Positions 7,473 through 14,704 of a stretch of 28,176 nucleotides of DNA are shown one piece after another. Location: NCBI GenBank assembly GCA_905372445.1, contig CAJPPF010000012.1, positions 1 through 28,176 of the forward strand, read 5' to 3'. The DNA is from an uncultured Prevotella sp. (GTDB taxonomy: Bacteria > Bacteroidota > Bacteroidia > Bacteroidales > Bacteroidaceae). The translations under genes and the position numbers were made by a program. The first letter of the stretch is position 1. Every line of letters begins with the position of its first letter. The notes below the pieces were generated by a model. That model had not been told where the DNA came from. It searched no databases and saw nothing but the letters and a program-made list of their open reading frames with translations.

Positions 7473-8594
7473 ATGCGTAACGTAACTTTACTATTAAGCG
7501 ATGGAACACGTTTCCATGGTAAGAGTTTTGGCTATGATGCTCCTGTAGCCGGAGAAGTAGTGTTCAATACGGCAATGATGGGATATCCGGAGAGTCTCAC
7601 CGACCCGTCGTACGCCGGTCAGCTGATGACACTTACCTATCCACTTGTAGGCAATTATGGCGTGCCGGAGTTCACCATAGAGGAGAATGGCATACCTCGG
7701 TTCATGGAGAGTGACCGAATCTATGCCTCTGCGATAATCGTCTCCGACTACAGCGAAGAGTATTCCCACTGGAATGCTAAGGAGAGTCTCGGCGACTGGC
7801 TCAAGCGCGAACAGGTGCCGGGAGTGACGGGCATCGACACGCGTCAGCTTACCAAAGTGCTCCGCGAACATGGAGTAATGATGGGAAAGATCCTGTTTGA
7901 CGATGAGCCTGACAATATTCCGGAGGCGGTTTATGAAGGTGTAAACTTCGTCGACAAGGTGTCATGCAAGGAGATTATACGCTATGCGGCGAAGGGCGAG
8001 CCTGTAGGAAAGAAAGTTGTTCTTGTCGACTGTGGCGTGAAGGCTAATATAATTCGTTGCCTTATAGATCGTGGAGTAGATGTGGTACGCGTCCCCTGGG
8101 ACTACGATTTCAACCAACTCGAGTTCGACGGTCTGTTTCTTACCAATGGTCCCGGCGACCCGGATATGTGTGTTGCTGCAGTAGAAAACATACGTAAGTT
8201 CATGGATATTGAAGAAGCCAAAGCTAAAGAAGGTAAGGCTGTACGTCCTTGTATGGGTATTTGCATGGGCAACCAGCTTCTTTCAAAGGCTGCCGGCGCT
8301 ACTATATATAAACTGAAATATGGTCATCGCTCACATAATCAGCCTGTGCGCGAGGTGGGGACGGAGCGTTGTTTCATCACATCGCAGAACCACGGTTATG
8401 CCGTTGACAGCAGTACGCTCGGCAGTGACTGGGAGCCACTGTTCGTGAATATGAATGACGGTTCAAACGAAGGCATACGCCATAAGCACTATCCATGGTT
8501 CTCGGCACAGTTCCATCCGGAGGCATGCTCCGGTCCTGTGGACACGGAGTTCCTGTTCGAAAAGTTAGTAAATCTCCTTAAGAAACAGAAATAA
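7473..8594 (+). CDS. carA: Carbamoyl phosphate synthase small (glutaminase) subunit
   Basis: Hydrolyses glutamine and channels ammonia to CarB for carbamoyl phosphate, the precursor of pyrimidines and arginine. It has 373 residues, the usual length. The N-terminal CPSase small-chain domain contains the family's GEVVFNTAMMGYPESLTDPSYAG region (residues about 27-50). The C-terminal class I glutamine amidotransferase domain starts near residue 185, with the nucleophile Cys264 in MGICMGNQLL and His348/Glu350 in FHPEA. The nucleophile elbow reads GICMGNQ rather than the GICLGHQ of Escherichia coli; the catalytic triad is intact. SQNHGYAVD, another conserved stretch, is present. The stop is six bases before carB, so the two are translated from one mRNA. 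Confidence 0.96.
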   Translation: MRNVTLLLSDGTRFHGKSFGYDAPVAGEVVFNTAMMGYPESLTDPSYAGQLMTLTYPLVGNYGVPEFTIEENGIPRFMESDRIYASAIIVSDYSEEYSHWNAKESLGDWLKREQVPGVTGIDTRQLTKVLREHGVMMGKILFDDEPDNIPEAVYEGVNFVDKVSCKEIIRYAAKGEPVGKKVVLVDCGVKANIIRCLIDRGVDVVRVPWDYDFNQLEFDGLFLTNGPGDPDMCVAAVENIRKFMDIEEAKAKEGKAVRPCMGICMGNQLLSKAAGATIYKLKYGHRSHNQPVREVGTERCFITSQNHGYAVDSSTLGSDWEPLFVNMNDGSNEGIRHKHYPWFSAQFHPEACSGPVDTEFLFEKLVNLLKKQK

Positions 8595-8600
8595 CATCTC

Positions 8601-11600
8601 ATGAAAGATTCAAGTATAAAGAAAGTCCTGCTCCTTGGTTCCGGAGCATTGAAGATTGGTGAGGCAGGCGAGTTCGACTACTCAGGTTCACAAGCACTGA
8701 AAGCATTGCGTGAAGAAGGTTTAGAGACAATACTTATTAACCCGAATATCGCAACCGTACAGACCTCGGAAGGTGTTGCCGACCAGATTTATTTCCTTCC
8801 CGTACAGCCTTATTTCGTGGAGCGTGTGATAGAAAAAGAACGCCCTGACGGCATATTACTCTCATTTGGTGGTCAGACTGCGCTCAACTGTGGTGTGGAA
8901 CTGTATAAAAGCGGCGTACTCGATAAGTATGGCGTCAAGGTGCTTGGTACTCCGGTTCAGGCTATCATCGACACGGAAGACCGCGAGTTGTTTGTCGATA
9001 AACTGAATGAGATTGATGTAAAGACTATCAAGAGCGAGGCTTGTGAGACAATAGAGGATGCACGTAAAGCAGCGACACGACTGGGCTATCCGGTGATTAT
9101 ACGTGCCGCTTACGCCCTCGGTGGTCTTGGTTCAGGATTCTGCGACAACGAAGAAGAACTCGACAAACTGGCAGAGAAAGCGTTTGCCTTCTCGCCACAG
9201 GTGCTTGTTGAGAAGAGCCTGAAAGGCTGGAAAGAGATAGAGTATGAGGTTGTGCGCGACCGTTACGATAACTGTATAACGGTGTGCAACATGGAGAACT
9301 TCGACCCTCTGGGCATTCACACCGGCGAGTCGATAGTCATTGCTCCGTCGCAGACGCTGACCAACTCTGAATATCACAAACTTCGTGCCCTGTCAATAAA
9401 GATTATTCGCCATATAGGTATAGTGGGAGAGTGTAATGTGCAGTATGCTTTCGACCCACAGTCAGAGGATTATCGCGTCATAGAAGTCAACGCACGTCTG
9501 AGCCGTTCCTCTGCTCTGGCATCAAAGGCAACAGGTTATCCACTCGCATTTGTGGCTGCGAAACTCGGTATGGGCTACGGACTGTTCGAGCTGAAGAACT
9601 CAGTTACCAAGACGACAAGTGCATTCTTCGAACCTGCACTCGACTATGTGGTTTGTAAGATTCCACGTTGGGACTTGAGCAAGTTCCACGGTGTCGACAA
9701 AGAACTCGGCTCGTCCATGAAGTCAGTAGGCGAGGTGATGTCTATAGGACGCAACTTTGAAGAGGCTATACAGAAGGGATTGCGTATGATAGGTCAGGGC
9801 ATGCACGGATTTGTAGAGAACAAAGAACTGAAGATTACTGATCTCGACAAGGCACTCAATGAACCTACCGATAAGCGAATATTCATCATCGCAAAGGCAA
9901 TGCTCGAAGGATATACCATCGACCAGATTCATGACCTGACGAAGATTGATAAGTGGTTTCTCAATAAACTCCACCATATCATCGACATCGACAAGCGCTT
10001 GAACCGCTGCACGTCGGTCAATGTTCTCGACAAGGAGCTGCTGCGTGAGGCTAAGGAATACGGATTCTCAGATTTCCAGGTGGCACGTGCAGTACATCTC
10101 GAACATGATTTGGACAGCATGCACAAGGCTGCATTAGTTATACGCCACCTGCGTAAGCAGTTAGGTATAGTACCGGTGGTGAAACAGATTGATACCCTTG
10201 CTGCAGAATATCCTGCACAGACAAACTATCTCTATGTCACTTATGCCGGCACGGACCACGATATACATTATGAAAACGATAAGCGCTCTATCGTCGTGCT
10301 CGGTTCGGGTGCCTACCGTATCGGTTCGTCGGTAGAGTTCGACTGGTGTGGCGTTCAGGCGCTGAACACTATACGTAAGGAGGGCTACCGCTCTGTCATG
10401 ATCAACTTCAACCCCGAGACAGTGTCGACCGACTATGATATGTGTGACCGTCTCTACTTTGATGAGTTGACCTTTGAACGCGTTATGGACATCATTGACT
10501 TGGAGATGCCTCATGGTGTCATCGTTTCTACCGGCGGACAGATTCCTAACAACCTCGCCATGAAGCTCGATGCTATGAATGTAACCATACTTGGCACATC
10601 GGCAAAGGATATCGACAATGCCGAGGACCGCGCTAAATTCTCTTCTATGCTCAACCGTATCGGCGTAGACCAACCGGAATGGGCGGCGCTGTCGTCAATG
10701 GACGAAATGAATGAATTTATCGATCGTGTCGGTTTCCCCGTGCTTGTGCGTCCGTCATACGTTCTCTCTGGTGCTGCCATGAATGTCTGCTCTAACCGCG
10801 ATGAGCTGGAGCGTTTCCTGCAACTGGCAGCGAATGTAAGTTCTGAACACCCGGTCGTGGTGAGCAAGTTCATCGAGAATGCAAAGGAGATAGACTTCGA
10901 TGGTGTTGCAAAGGACGGCGAGATAATTGCTTATGCTATCTCTGAGCATATAGAGTTTGCCGGTGTTCATTCGGGAGATGCTACGCTACAGTTCCCTCCG
11001 CAGAAACTTTATGTGGAGACAATGCGCCGAATAAAGAAAATCTCGCGACAGATAGCAAAGGAACTGCATATCTCCGGACCGTTCAACTGCCAGTATATGG
11101 CTAAGGATAACGATATTCTCGTTATCGAGACCAACCTCCGTTCTTCACGCTCCTTCCCATTCGTGAGCAAGGTGCTGAAGCTAAATCTCATTGATCTTGC
11201 CACAAAGGTGATGCTCGGTGTGCATGTAGAGAAGCCGAACAAAAGCCTCTTCGATCTTGATTATGTCGGTATCAAGGCAAGCCAGTTCTCTTTCAACCGT
11301 CTGCAGAAAGCTGACCCGGTGCTTGGTGTTGACATGAGTTCTACCGGTGAGGTGGGATGTATTGGTGAGGATTCTTCAACGGCATTGCTGAAGAGTATGC
11401 TCTCTGTGGGACATCGTATACCGGCTAAGAATATCCTTCTTTCTACAGGTCCGGCAAAAGAGAAGGTGGAGATGCTCGAAGCTGCGCGTCTTTTGAAAAA
11501 GCACGGCTATAATCTCTTTGCCACAGGTGGAACATCAAAGTTCCTCACAGAGCAGGGCATAGAGAACACACTCGTGTACTGGCCATCGGATGAAGGAATG

Positions 11601-11828
11601 CAACCGCAGGCTCTCGATATGCTTCATAATCATGCACTTGACATGGTTGTGAACATTCCGAAAGACCTAACCACTCATGAGCTGACCAACGGATATAAGA
11701 TTCGGCGTGCAGCTATCGACTTTAATGTGCCTCTGATAACAAACTCTCGTCTGGCATCGGCATTCATCAATGCGTTCTGTACTGTGAAGCTTGATGATAT
11801 TGATATTCGTTCATGGAGTGAGTATTAA
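8601..11828 (+). CDS. carB: Carbamoyl phosphate synthase large subunit
   Basis: Synthesises carbamoyl phosphate from bicarbonate, ammonia and two ATP. It has 1075 residues, as usual for CarB. Two homologous halves are visible, opening with LLLGSGALKIGEAGEFDYSG (from about residue 9) and VVLGSGAYRIGSSVEFDWCG (from about residue 564). Each half has an ATP-grasp domain; the first includes IRAAYALGGLGSGF and VEVNARLSRSSALASKATGY-type metal and nucleotide residues, the second LVRPSYVLSGAAMNV. The C-terminal MGS-like allosteric domain, starting near residue 945, contains LFATGGTSKFL. The gene follows carA by six bases and precedes an epimerase-like gene by 12, suggesting one operon. Confidence 0.97.
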   Translation: MKDSSIKKVLLLGSGALKIGEAGEFDYSGSQALKALREEGLETILINPNIATVQTSEGVADQIYFLPVQPYFVERVIEKERPDGILLSFGGQTALNCGVELYKSGVLDKYGVKVLGTPVQAIIDTEDRELFVDKLNEIDVKTIKSEACETIEDARKAATRLGYPVIIRAAYALGGLGSGFCDNEEELDKLAEKAFAFSPQVLVEKSLKGWKEIEYEVVRDRYDNCITVCNMENFDPLGIHTGESIVIAPSQTLTNSEYHKLRALSIKIIRHIGIVGECNVQYAFDPQSEDYRVIEVNARLSRSSALASKATGYPLAFVAAKLGMGYGLFELKNSVTKTTSAFFEPALDYVVCKIPRWDLSKFHGVDKELGSSMKSVGEVMSIGRNFEEAIQKGLRMIGQGMHGFVENKELKITDLDKALNEPTDKRIFIIAKAMLEGYTIDQIHDLTKIDKWFLNKLHHIIDIDKRLNRCTSVNVLDKELLREAKEYGFSDFQVARAVHLEHDLDSMHKAALVIRHLRKQLGIVPVVKQIDTLAAEYPAQTNYLYVTYAGTDHDIHYENDKRSIVVLGSGAYRIGSSVEFDWCGVQALNTIRKEGYRSVMINFNPETVSTDYDMCDRLYFDELTFERVMDIIDLEMPHGVIVSTGGQIPNNLAMKLDAMNVTILGTSAKDIDNAEDRAKFSSMLNRIGVDQPEWAALSSMDEMNEFIDRVGFPVLVRPSYVLSGAAMNVCSNRDELERFLQLAANVSSEHPVVVSKFIENAKEIDFDGVAKDGEIIAYAISEHIEFAGVHSGDATLQFPPQKLYVETMRRIKKISRQIAKELHISGPFNCQYMAKDNDILVIETNLRSSRSFPFVSKVLKLNLIDLATKVMLGVHVEKPNKSLFDLDYVGIKASQFSFNRLQKADPVLGVDMSSTGEVGCIGEDSSTALLKSMLSVGHRIPAKNILLSTGPAKEKVEMLEAARLLKKHGYNLFATGGTSKFLTEQGIENTLVYWPSDEGMQPQALDMLHNHALDMVVNIPKDLTTHELTNGYKIRRAAIDFNVPLITNSRLASAFINAFCTVKLDDIDIRSWSEY

Positions 11829-11840
11829 AAGAAGAAAACA

Positions 11841-12749
11841 ATGAATTATATATTAGAGAACGACCTCCTGAAGGTCAGCATCAATAGTCTTGGTGCAGAA
11901 GTAAAGAGCATTGTTCGCAAAAACAACGGCAAGGAGATATGGTGGACGGGTAATAAGCAGTATTGGGAAGGCTCGTCGCCAATACTCTTCCCTGCCTGTG
12001 GCGGGTTGTGGAATGGAGAGTATTCGCTCGAAGGAACTACTTATAAGATGCCGAAGCACGGTTTTGTGAAATCAATGGAGTGGCAGATGATTGAAGACAG
12101 TGAAGAGGGACGACTTACATTCTGCGTTGCCGATACAGAGGAAACGCGAAGATATTATCCTTTCTCTTTTAAGTTGTTCGTTAGTTATGTCCTCGATGGT
12201 GAATCATTGCAGTGTCTCGTTCGTGTTGACAATAATGAGCCGGCACGAATGATGCCTTTCCAAATTGGTGGCCATCCTGCCGTCGCACTTCCTTACTTCA
12301 GTGAGGATGTTGAGACTGTGGGCTATGTGCGCCCGCTGTTTAATGAGAAAAAGGTTGATGCGCATTGCCTCACAGTTGTCAGAGCAGGCGAGCAGGGTTG
12401 CTGGAGCAAAGAGCGTCATGAAGTCAACTGCAATGTCGACGGACTTATTCCTGTAAGCGAACAGACCTTCGCCAATGAGGCTCTGATATTCGACCACAAG
12501 CAGATAACAGGTGCGGAGATATTGGATTTACATAAGAATGTGCTGGCTCGGGTGTCGTCATACGCACCAGTATGGCTCTTCTGGCAGCAACAGAATAGGC
12601 TCTGTCCGTTTATCTGTGCGGAGCCTTGGTATGGGCTTTGTGACCTTCAGCTACATAGTACGGAACTAATAGAACGCCCGTACAGTCAATGTGTTGCACC
12701 GAAGGCATCGGCATATTATGTACTCTGGAGAATAGAATTTCCTTCTTGA
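11841..12749 (+). CDS. Aldose 1-epimerase (galactose mutarotase-like) family protein
   Basis: Predicted cytosolic sugar mutarotase or hexose-phosphate epimerase-like protein of 302 residues with no signal peptide. The beta-sandwich signatures of the family are visible: LGAEVKSI near the N-terminus, PILFPACGGLWNGEY and MPKHGFVKSMEW around residues 48-75, GGHPAVALP around residue 140, and CAEPWYGLCD near residue 270. The histidines of KHGF and GGHPA and the late Glu of AEPW are at positions where aldose epimerases carry catalytic residues. The KHGF/GGHPA pattern is of the LacX-like type rather than classic GalM. It starts 12 bases after carB and may be cotranscribed, though no metabolic link to carbamoyl phosphate is evident. 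It ends six bases from a convergent kinase gene. Confidence 0.85.
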   Translation: MNYILENDLLKVSINSLGAEVKSIVRKNNGKEIWWTGNKQYWEGSSPILFPACGGLWNGEYSLEGTTYKMPKHGFVKSMEWQMIEDSEEGRLTFCVADTEETRRYYPFSFKLFVSYVLDGESLQCLVRVDNNEPARMMPFQIGGHPAVALPYFSEDVETVGYVRPLFNEKKVDAHCLTVVRAGEQGCWSKERHEVNCNVDGLIPVSEQTFANEALIFDHKQITGAEILDLHKNVLARVSSYAPVWLFWQQQNRLCPFICAEPWYGLCDLQLHSTELIERPYSQCVAPKASAYYVLWRIEFPS

Positions 12750-12776
12750 TGAGCTTTACTTTTTCTGCTCTTCAAG
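12745..12776. other. Inverted repeat across two convergent stop codons
   Basis: CTTGATGAGC (12745-12754) and GCTCTTCAAG (12767-12776) are inverted with one mismatch and a 12-base loop. The element covers the 3' end of the epimerase gene and of the convergent deoxynucleoside kinase gene. Neither side has a clear T tract, so a terminator role is only possible. Confidence 0.4.
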
Positions 12777-13388
12777 CGGGAAAAGACCGTATAGTGCAGA
12801 GTCAATCTGGTCGGTAATCTTCTGGAACGACTCTGTACATCCTTCAAACTTACAGGTGTCACCATCGATTATTATCAGATTGCCCTTGTAATTCTTTATC
12901 CATTCCTCGTAAAGGTCGTTAAGACCTTGCAGATAGTCAATGCGCATTGTCTGCTCGTATTCACGTCCTCGCTTGCCAATCTGTGCAATGAGGTTGGGTA
13001 TGGTTGAGCGTATATATATCATAAGGTCAGGCAATCCAACGAGCGACATCATCAGGTCGAAAAGGTCAGAGTAGTTGTTGAAGTCACGGTCTGACATATA
13101 ACCTTGATTATGTAAGTTCGGTGCGAAGATACGTGCATCCTCGAATATGGTGCGGTCCTGAATGATTGTATCATTGCATTTTGATATTTCTACAACTTCC
13201 CGGAAGCGTTTGTTGAGGAAGTAAACCTGCAGATTGAATGACCAGCGGTTCATGTCGGCATAGAAGTCCTCAAGGTAAGGATTGTTGTCGACAGGCTCAA
13301 AACGAGGAATCCAACCATATCTCTTGGCGAGCATCTTGGTAAGTGTAGTCTTGCCGCTACCTATATTTCCTGCTATTGCTATATGCAT
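12756..13388 (-). CDS. Deoxynucleoside kinase (paralogue 1)
   Basis: Phosphorylates deoxyribonucleosides in nucleotide salvage; a 210-residue member of the dNK (dGK/dCK) family. Visible motifs are the P-loop GNIGSGKTT (residues 7-15), the FEP glutamate that acts as general base (Glu31), FNLQVYFL with the base-contacting Gln54, an IQDRTIF motif (Asp78-Arg79-Thr80, where most relatives have DRS or ERS), and the lid-type sequence GKRGREYEQTMR. It lies 52 bases downstream of a close paralogue on the same strand, so the two probably share a promoter. The second gene has Glu at the Gln54 position, which suggests different base preferences. Specificity cannot be assigned from sequence alone. Confidence 0.92.
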   Translation of the reverse strand: MHIAIAGNIGSGKTTLTKMLAKRYGWIPRFEPVDNNPYLEDFYADMNRWSFNLQVYFLNKRFREVVEISKCNDTIIQDRTIFEDARIFAPNLHNQGYMSDRDFNNYSDLFDLMMSLVGLPDLMIYIRSTIPNLIAQIGKRGREYEQTMRIDYLQGLNDLYEEWIKNYKGNLIIIDGDTCKFEGCTESFQKITDQIDSALYGLFPLEEQKK

Positions 13389-13440
13389 AGATGTATGATG
13401 TGCTAATTGGTTTTGCTTTATGTAGAGTTATAAAAAACAC

Positions 13441-14073
13441 TTAAGGTCGCTGTTCGCTGAACAGACCATAAAGATCGGCGTCAATCTTGTCGGTAATCTT
13501 CATGAAGTCTTCCTGATTGTGCTGGTAGTCGAGACCATTAACATCGACAACCATTACCTTTCCTTTATATTTGTTGAATATGAAATCCTCGTATTGTGCG
13601 TTGAGACCTTTCAGGTAATCAAGTGAGATTGTCTGTTCGTAGTCGCGCCCTCTTTTCTGAATGTTTGCCACGAGATGCTCAATAGGAGCACGCAGGTAAA
13701 TCATAAGATCGGGAAACTTCACTATCTCCGTCATCTGTTCAAAGAGCTCCATATATGCTTCGAAGTCTCGGTCGGAGAGCTGTCCTTGGGCGTAATTGTT
13801 AGCCACGAAGACATATACTCCCTCGAATATGGAACGATCCTGAATGGTTGTTATTTCAGGATTGGCAAGAATGTCGAGTATGTCGCGGAATCTTTCTTTC
13901 AGAAAATACACCTCCAGATTGAATGCCCAGCGTTTGATGTCATGGTAATAATCCTCCAGATAAGGGTTGTCCATCACTGGTTCAAAACGAGGTGTCCAGC
14001 CATAATGACGTGCCAACATCGTTGTCAATGTTGTCTTGCCGCTACCTATATTTCCTGCTATTGCTATATGCAT
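13441..14073 (-). CDS. Deoxynucleoside kinase (paralogue 2)
   Basis: First gene of the tandem kinase pair, 210 residues. The P-loop GNIGSGKTT (7-15), general base Glu31 in FEP and QDRSIF (Asp79-Arg80-Ser81) are present, with a lid-type QKRGRDYEQTIS. The position that is usually Gln in FNLQ is Glu54 (FNLEVYF), at the residue that contacts the nucleobase in this family. The first 14 codons plus one base beyond the start are identical in DNA sequence to paralogue 1 over 42 bases (14033-14074 versus 13348-13389), although the remainder of the genes has diverged. Tandem dNK genes encoding heterodimeric kinases are known from Lactobacillus; whether these two proteins associate is an inference. Confidence 0.92.
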   Translation of the reverse strand: MHIAIAGNIGSGKTTLTTMLARHYGWTPRFEPVMDNPYLEDYYHDIKRWAFNLEVYFLKERFRDILDILANPEITTIQDRSIFEGVYVFVANNYAQGQLSDRDFEAYMELFEQMTEIVKFPDLMIYLRAPIEHLVANIQKRGRDYEQTISLDYLKGLNAQYEDFIFNKYKGKVMVVDVNGLDYQHNQEDFMKITDKIDADLYGLFSEQRP

Positions 14074-14093
14074 AATCCATACATTCCTATATC

Positions 14094-14117
14094 ACTCCCT
14101 CTCATCAGAGAGGGGGT
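14094..14117 (-). other. Hairpin in the probable 5' leader of the kinase genes
   Basis: CCCTCTC (14097-14103) and GAGAGGG (14108-14114) form a perfect 7-bp stem with a four-base loop, extendable by three pairs including one G.T. It lies between the candidate -7 box (14154-14161) and the kinase start at 14073, about 25-45 bases upstream of the start codon, so it would be transcribed. Confidence 0.5.
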
Positions 14118-14153
14118 AATGGTAATGTGCCTAATTAGGTTGATTTTCTTCTG

Positions 14154-14161
14154 CAAATTTA
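14154..14161 (-). promoter_or_regulatory. Candidate -7 box for the kinase pair
   Basis: The minus strand reads TAAATTTG, matching TAnnTTTG, 80 bases upstream of the start of the first kinase gene. No exact TTTG -33 box is at the expected spacing. Confidence 0.45.
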
Positions 14162-14222
14162 ATCATTTATTTCCTAAACACGTAATATATATCCGTTTTT
14201 TTGCAATTTATTATCAATAGCT

Positions 14223-14252
14223 TTTGCGTTATGAAAAATAATTGTATCTTTG
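14223..14252 (+). promoter_or_regulatory. Promoter of the mutarotase gene
   Basis: TTTG at 14223-14226 and TATCTTTG at 14245-14252, 18 bp apart, match the Bacteroidetes -33/-7 pattern. The start codon of the mutarotase gene is 48 bp downstream. Confidence 0.7.
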
Positions 14253-14299
14253 CATGATAACGGGTGATGGCTTTGCCATTGCGATAAAAAAGTGACAAG

Positions 14300-14638
14300 A
14301 TGAAAAGATATTGCCAGATGCTGGACATTCCTAATGACGAGGAACTGATAGCACGTTATAAAGAAGCTCATGCTAATGTGTGGTCTGTGATTCAAGAGGG
14401 CATACGCACTGTAGGCATACTTGACATGCAGATTTATTGTGTTGACAATCATCTGTTTATGATTTGCGATACTGTCGATGATTTTGATTGGGCAAAGGAC
14501 AATGCCCGCCTGGCTACTCTTCCGCAGCAGGTGGAGTGGGAGGCTTTCGTGGCTGAATGCCAGGGGTGCGACCCAAATGCAAAGTCAACGGAGAAGTGGA
14601 GACTAATGGATAAGATATTTCAGCTTGATAAAGCGTGA
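14300..14638 (+). CDS. L-rhamnose/L-fucose mutarotase family protein (DUF718/RhaM-like)
   Basis: Small cytosolic protein of 112 residues, the typical size of the RhaM (PF05336) family that interconverts alpha and beta anomers of L-rhamnose or related deoxyhexoses. Seen in the sequence: YKEAHANVWSVIQEGI with His24 aligned to the conserved His of the family's RRHxxIWPEL segment, then MQIYCVDNHLFMICD, matching the NYxIYxxxxxLFxxxE strand pair, and a C-terminal WRLMDKIFQLD resembling the family's closing strand. No rhamnose genes surround it; its neighbour 66 bases downstream is a RelA/SpoT homologue, probably on the same transcript. The exact sugar is not determinable here. Confidence 0.82.
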   Translation: MKRYCQMLDIPNDEELIARYKEAHANVWSVIQEGIRTVGILDMQIYCVDNHLFMICDTVDDFDWAKDNARLATLPQQVEWEAFVAECQGCDPNAKSTEKWRLMDKIFQLDKA

Positions 14639-14704
14639 CAATTCTTATGACGGCATTGACGTTTTATATATCATAGTTGCGGTGAAATATGGTTTAACTG
14701 TGCC

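Noticed and set aside
10161..10673. 170-codon minus-strand open frame within carB
   Set aside because: It is a shadow of the well-supported carB frame; it has no promoter and no protein-like features.
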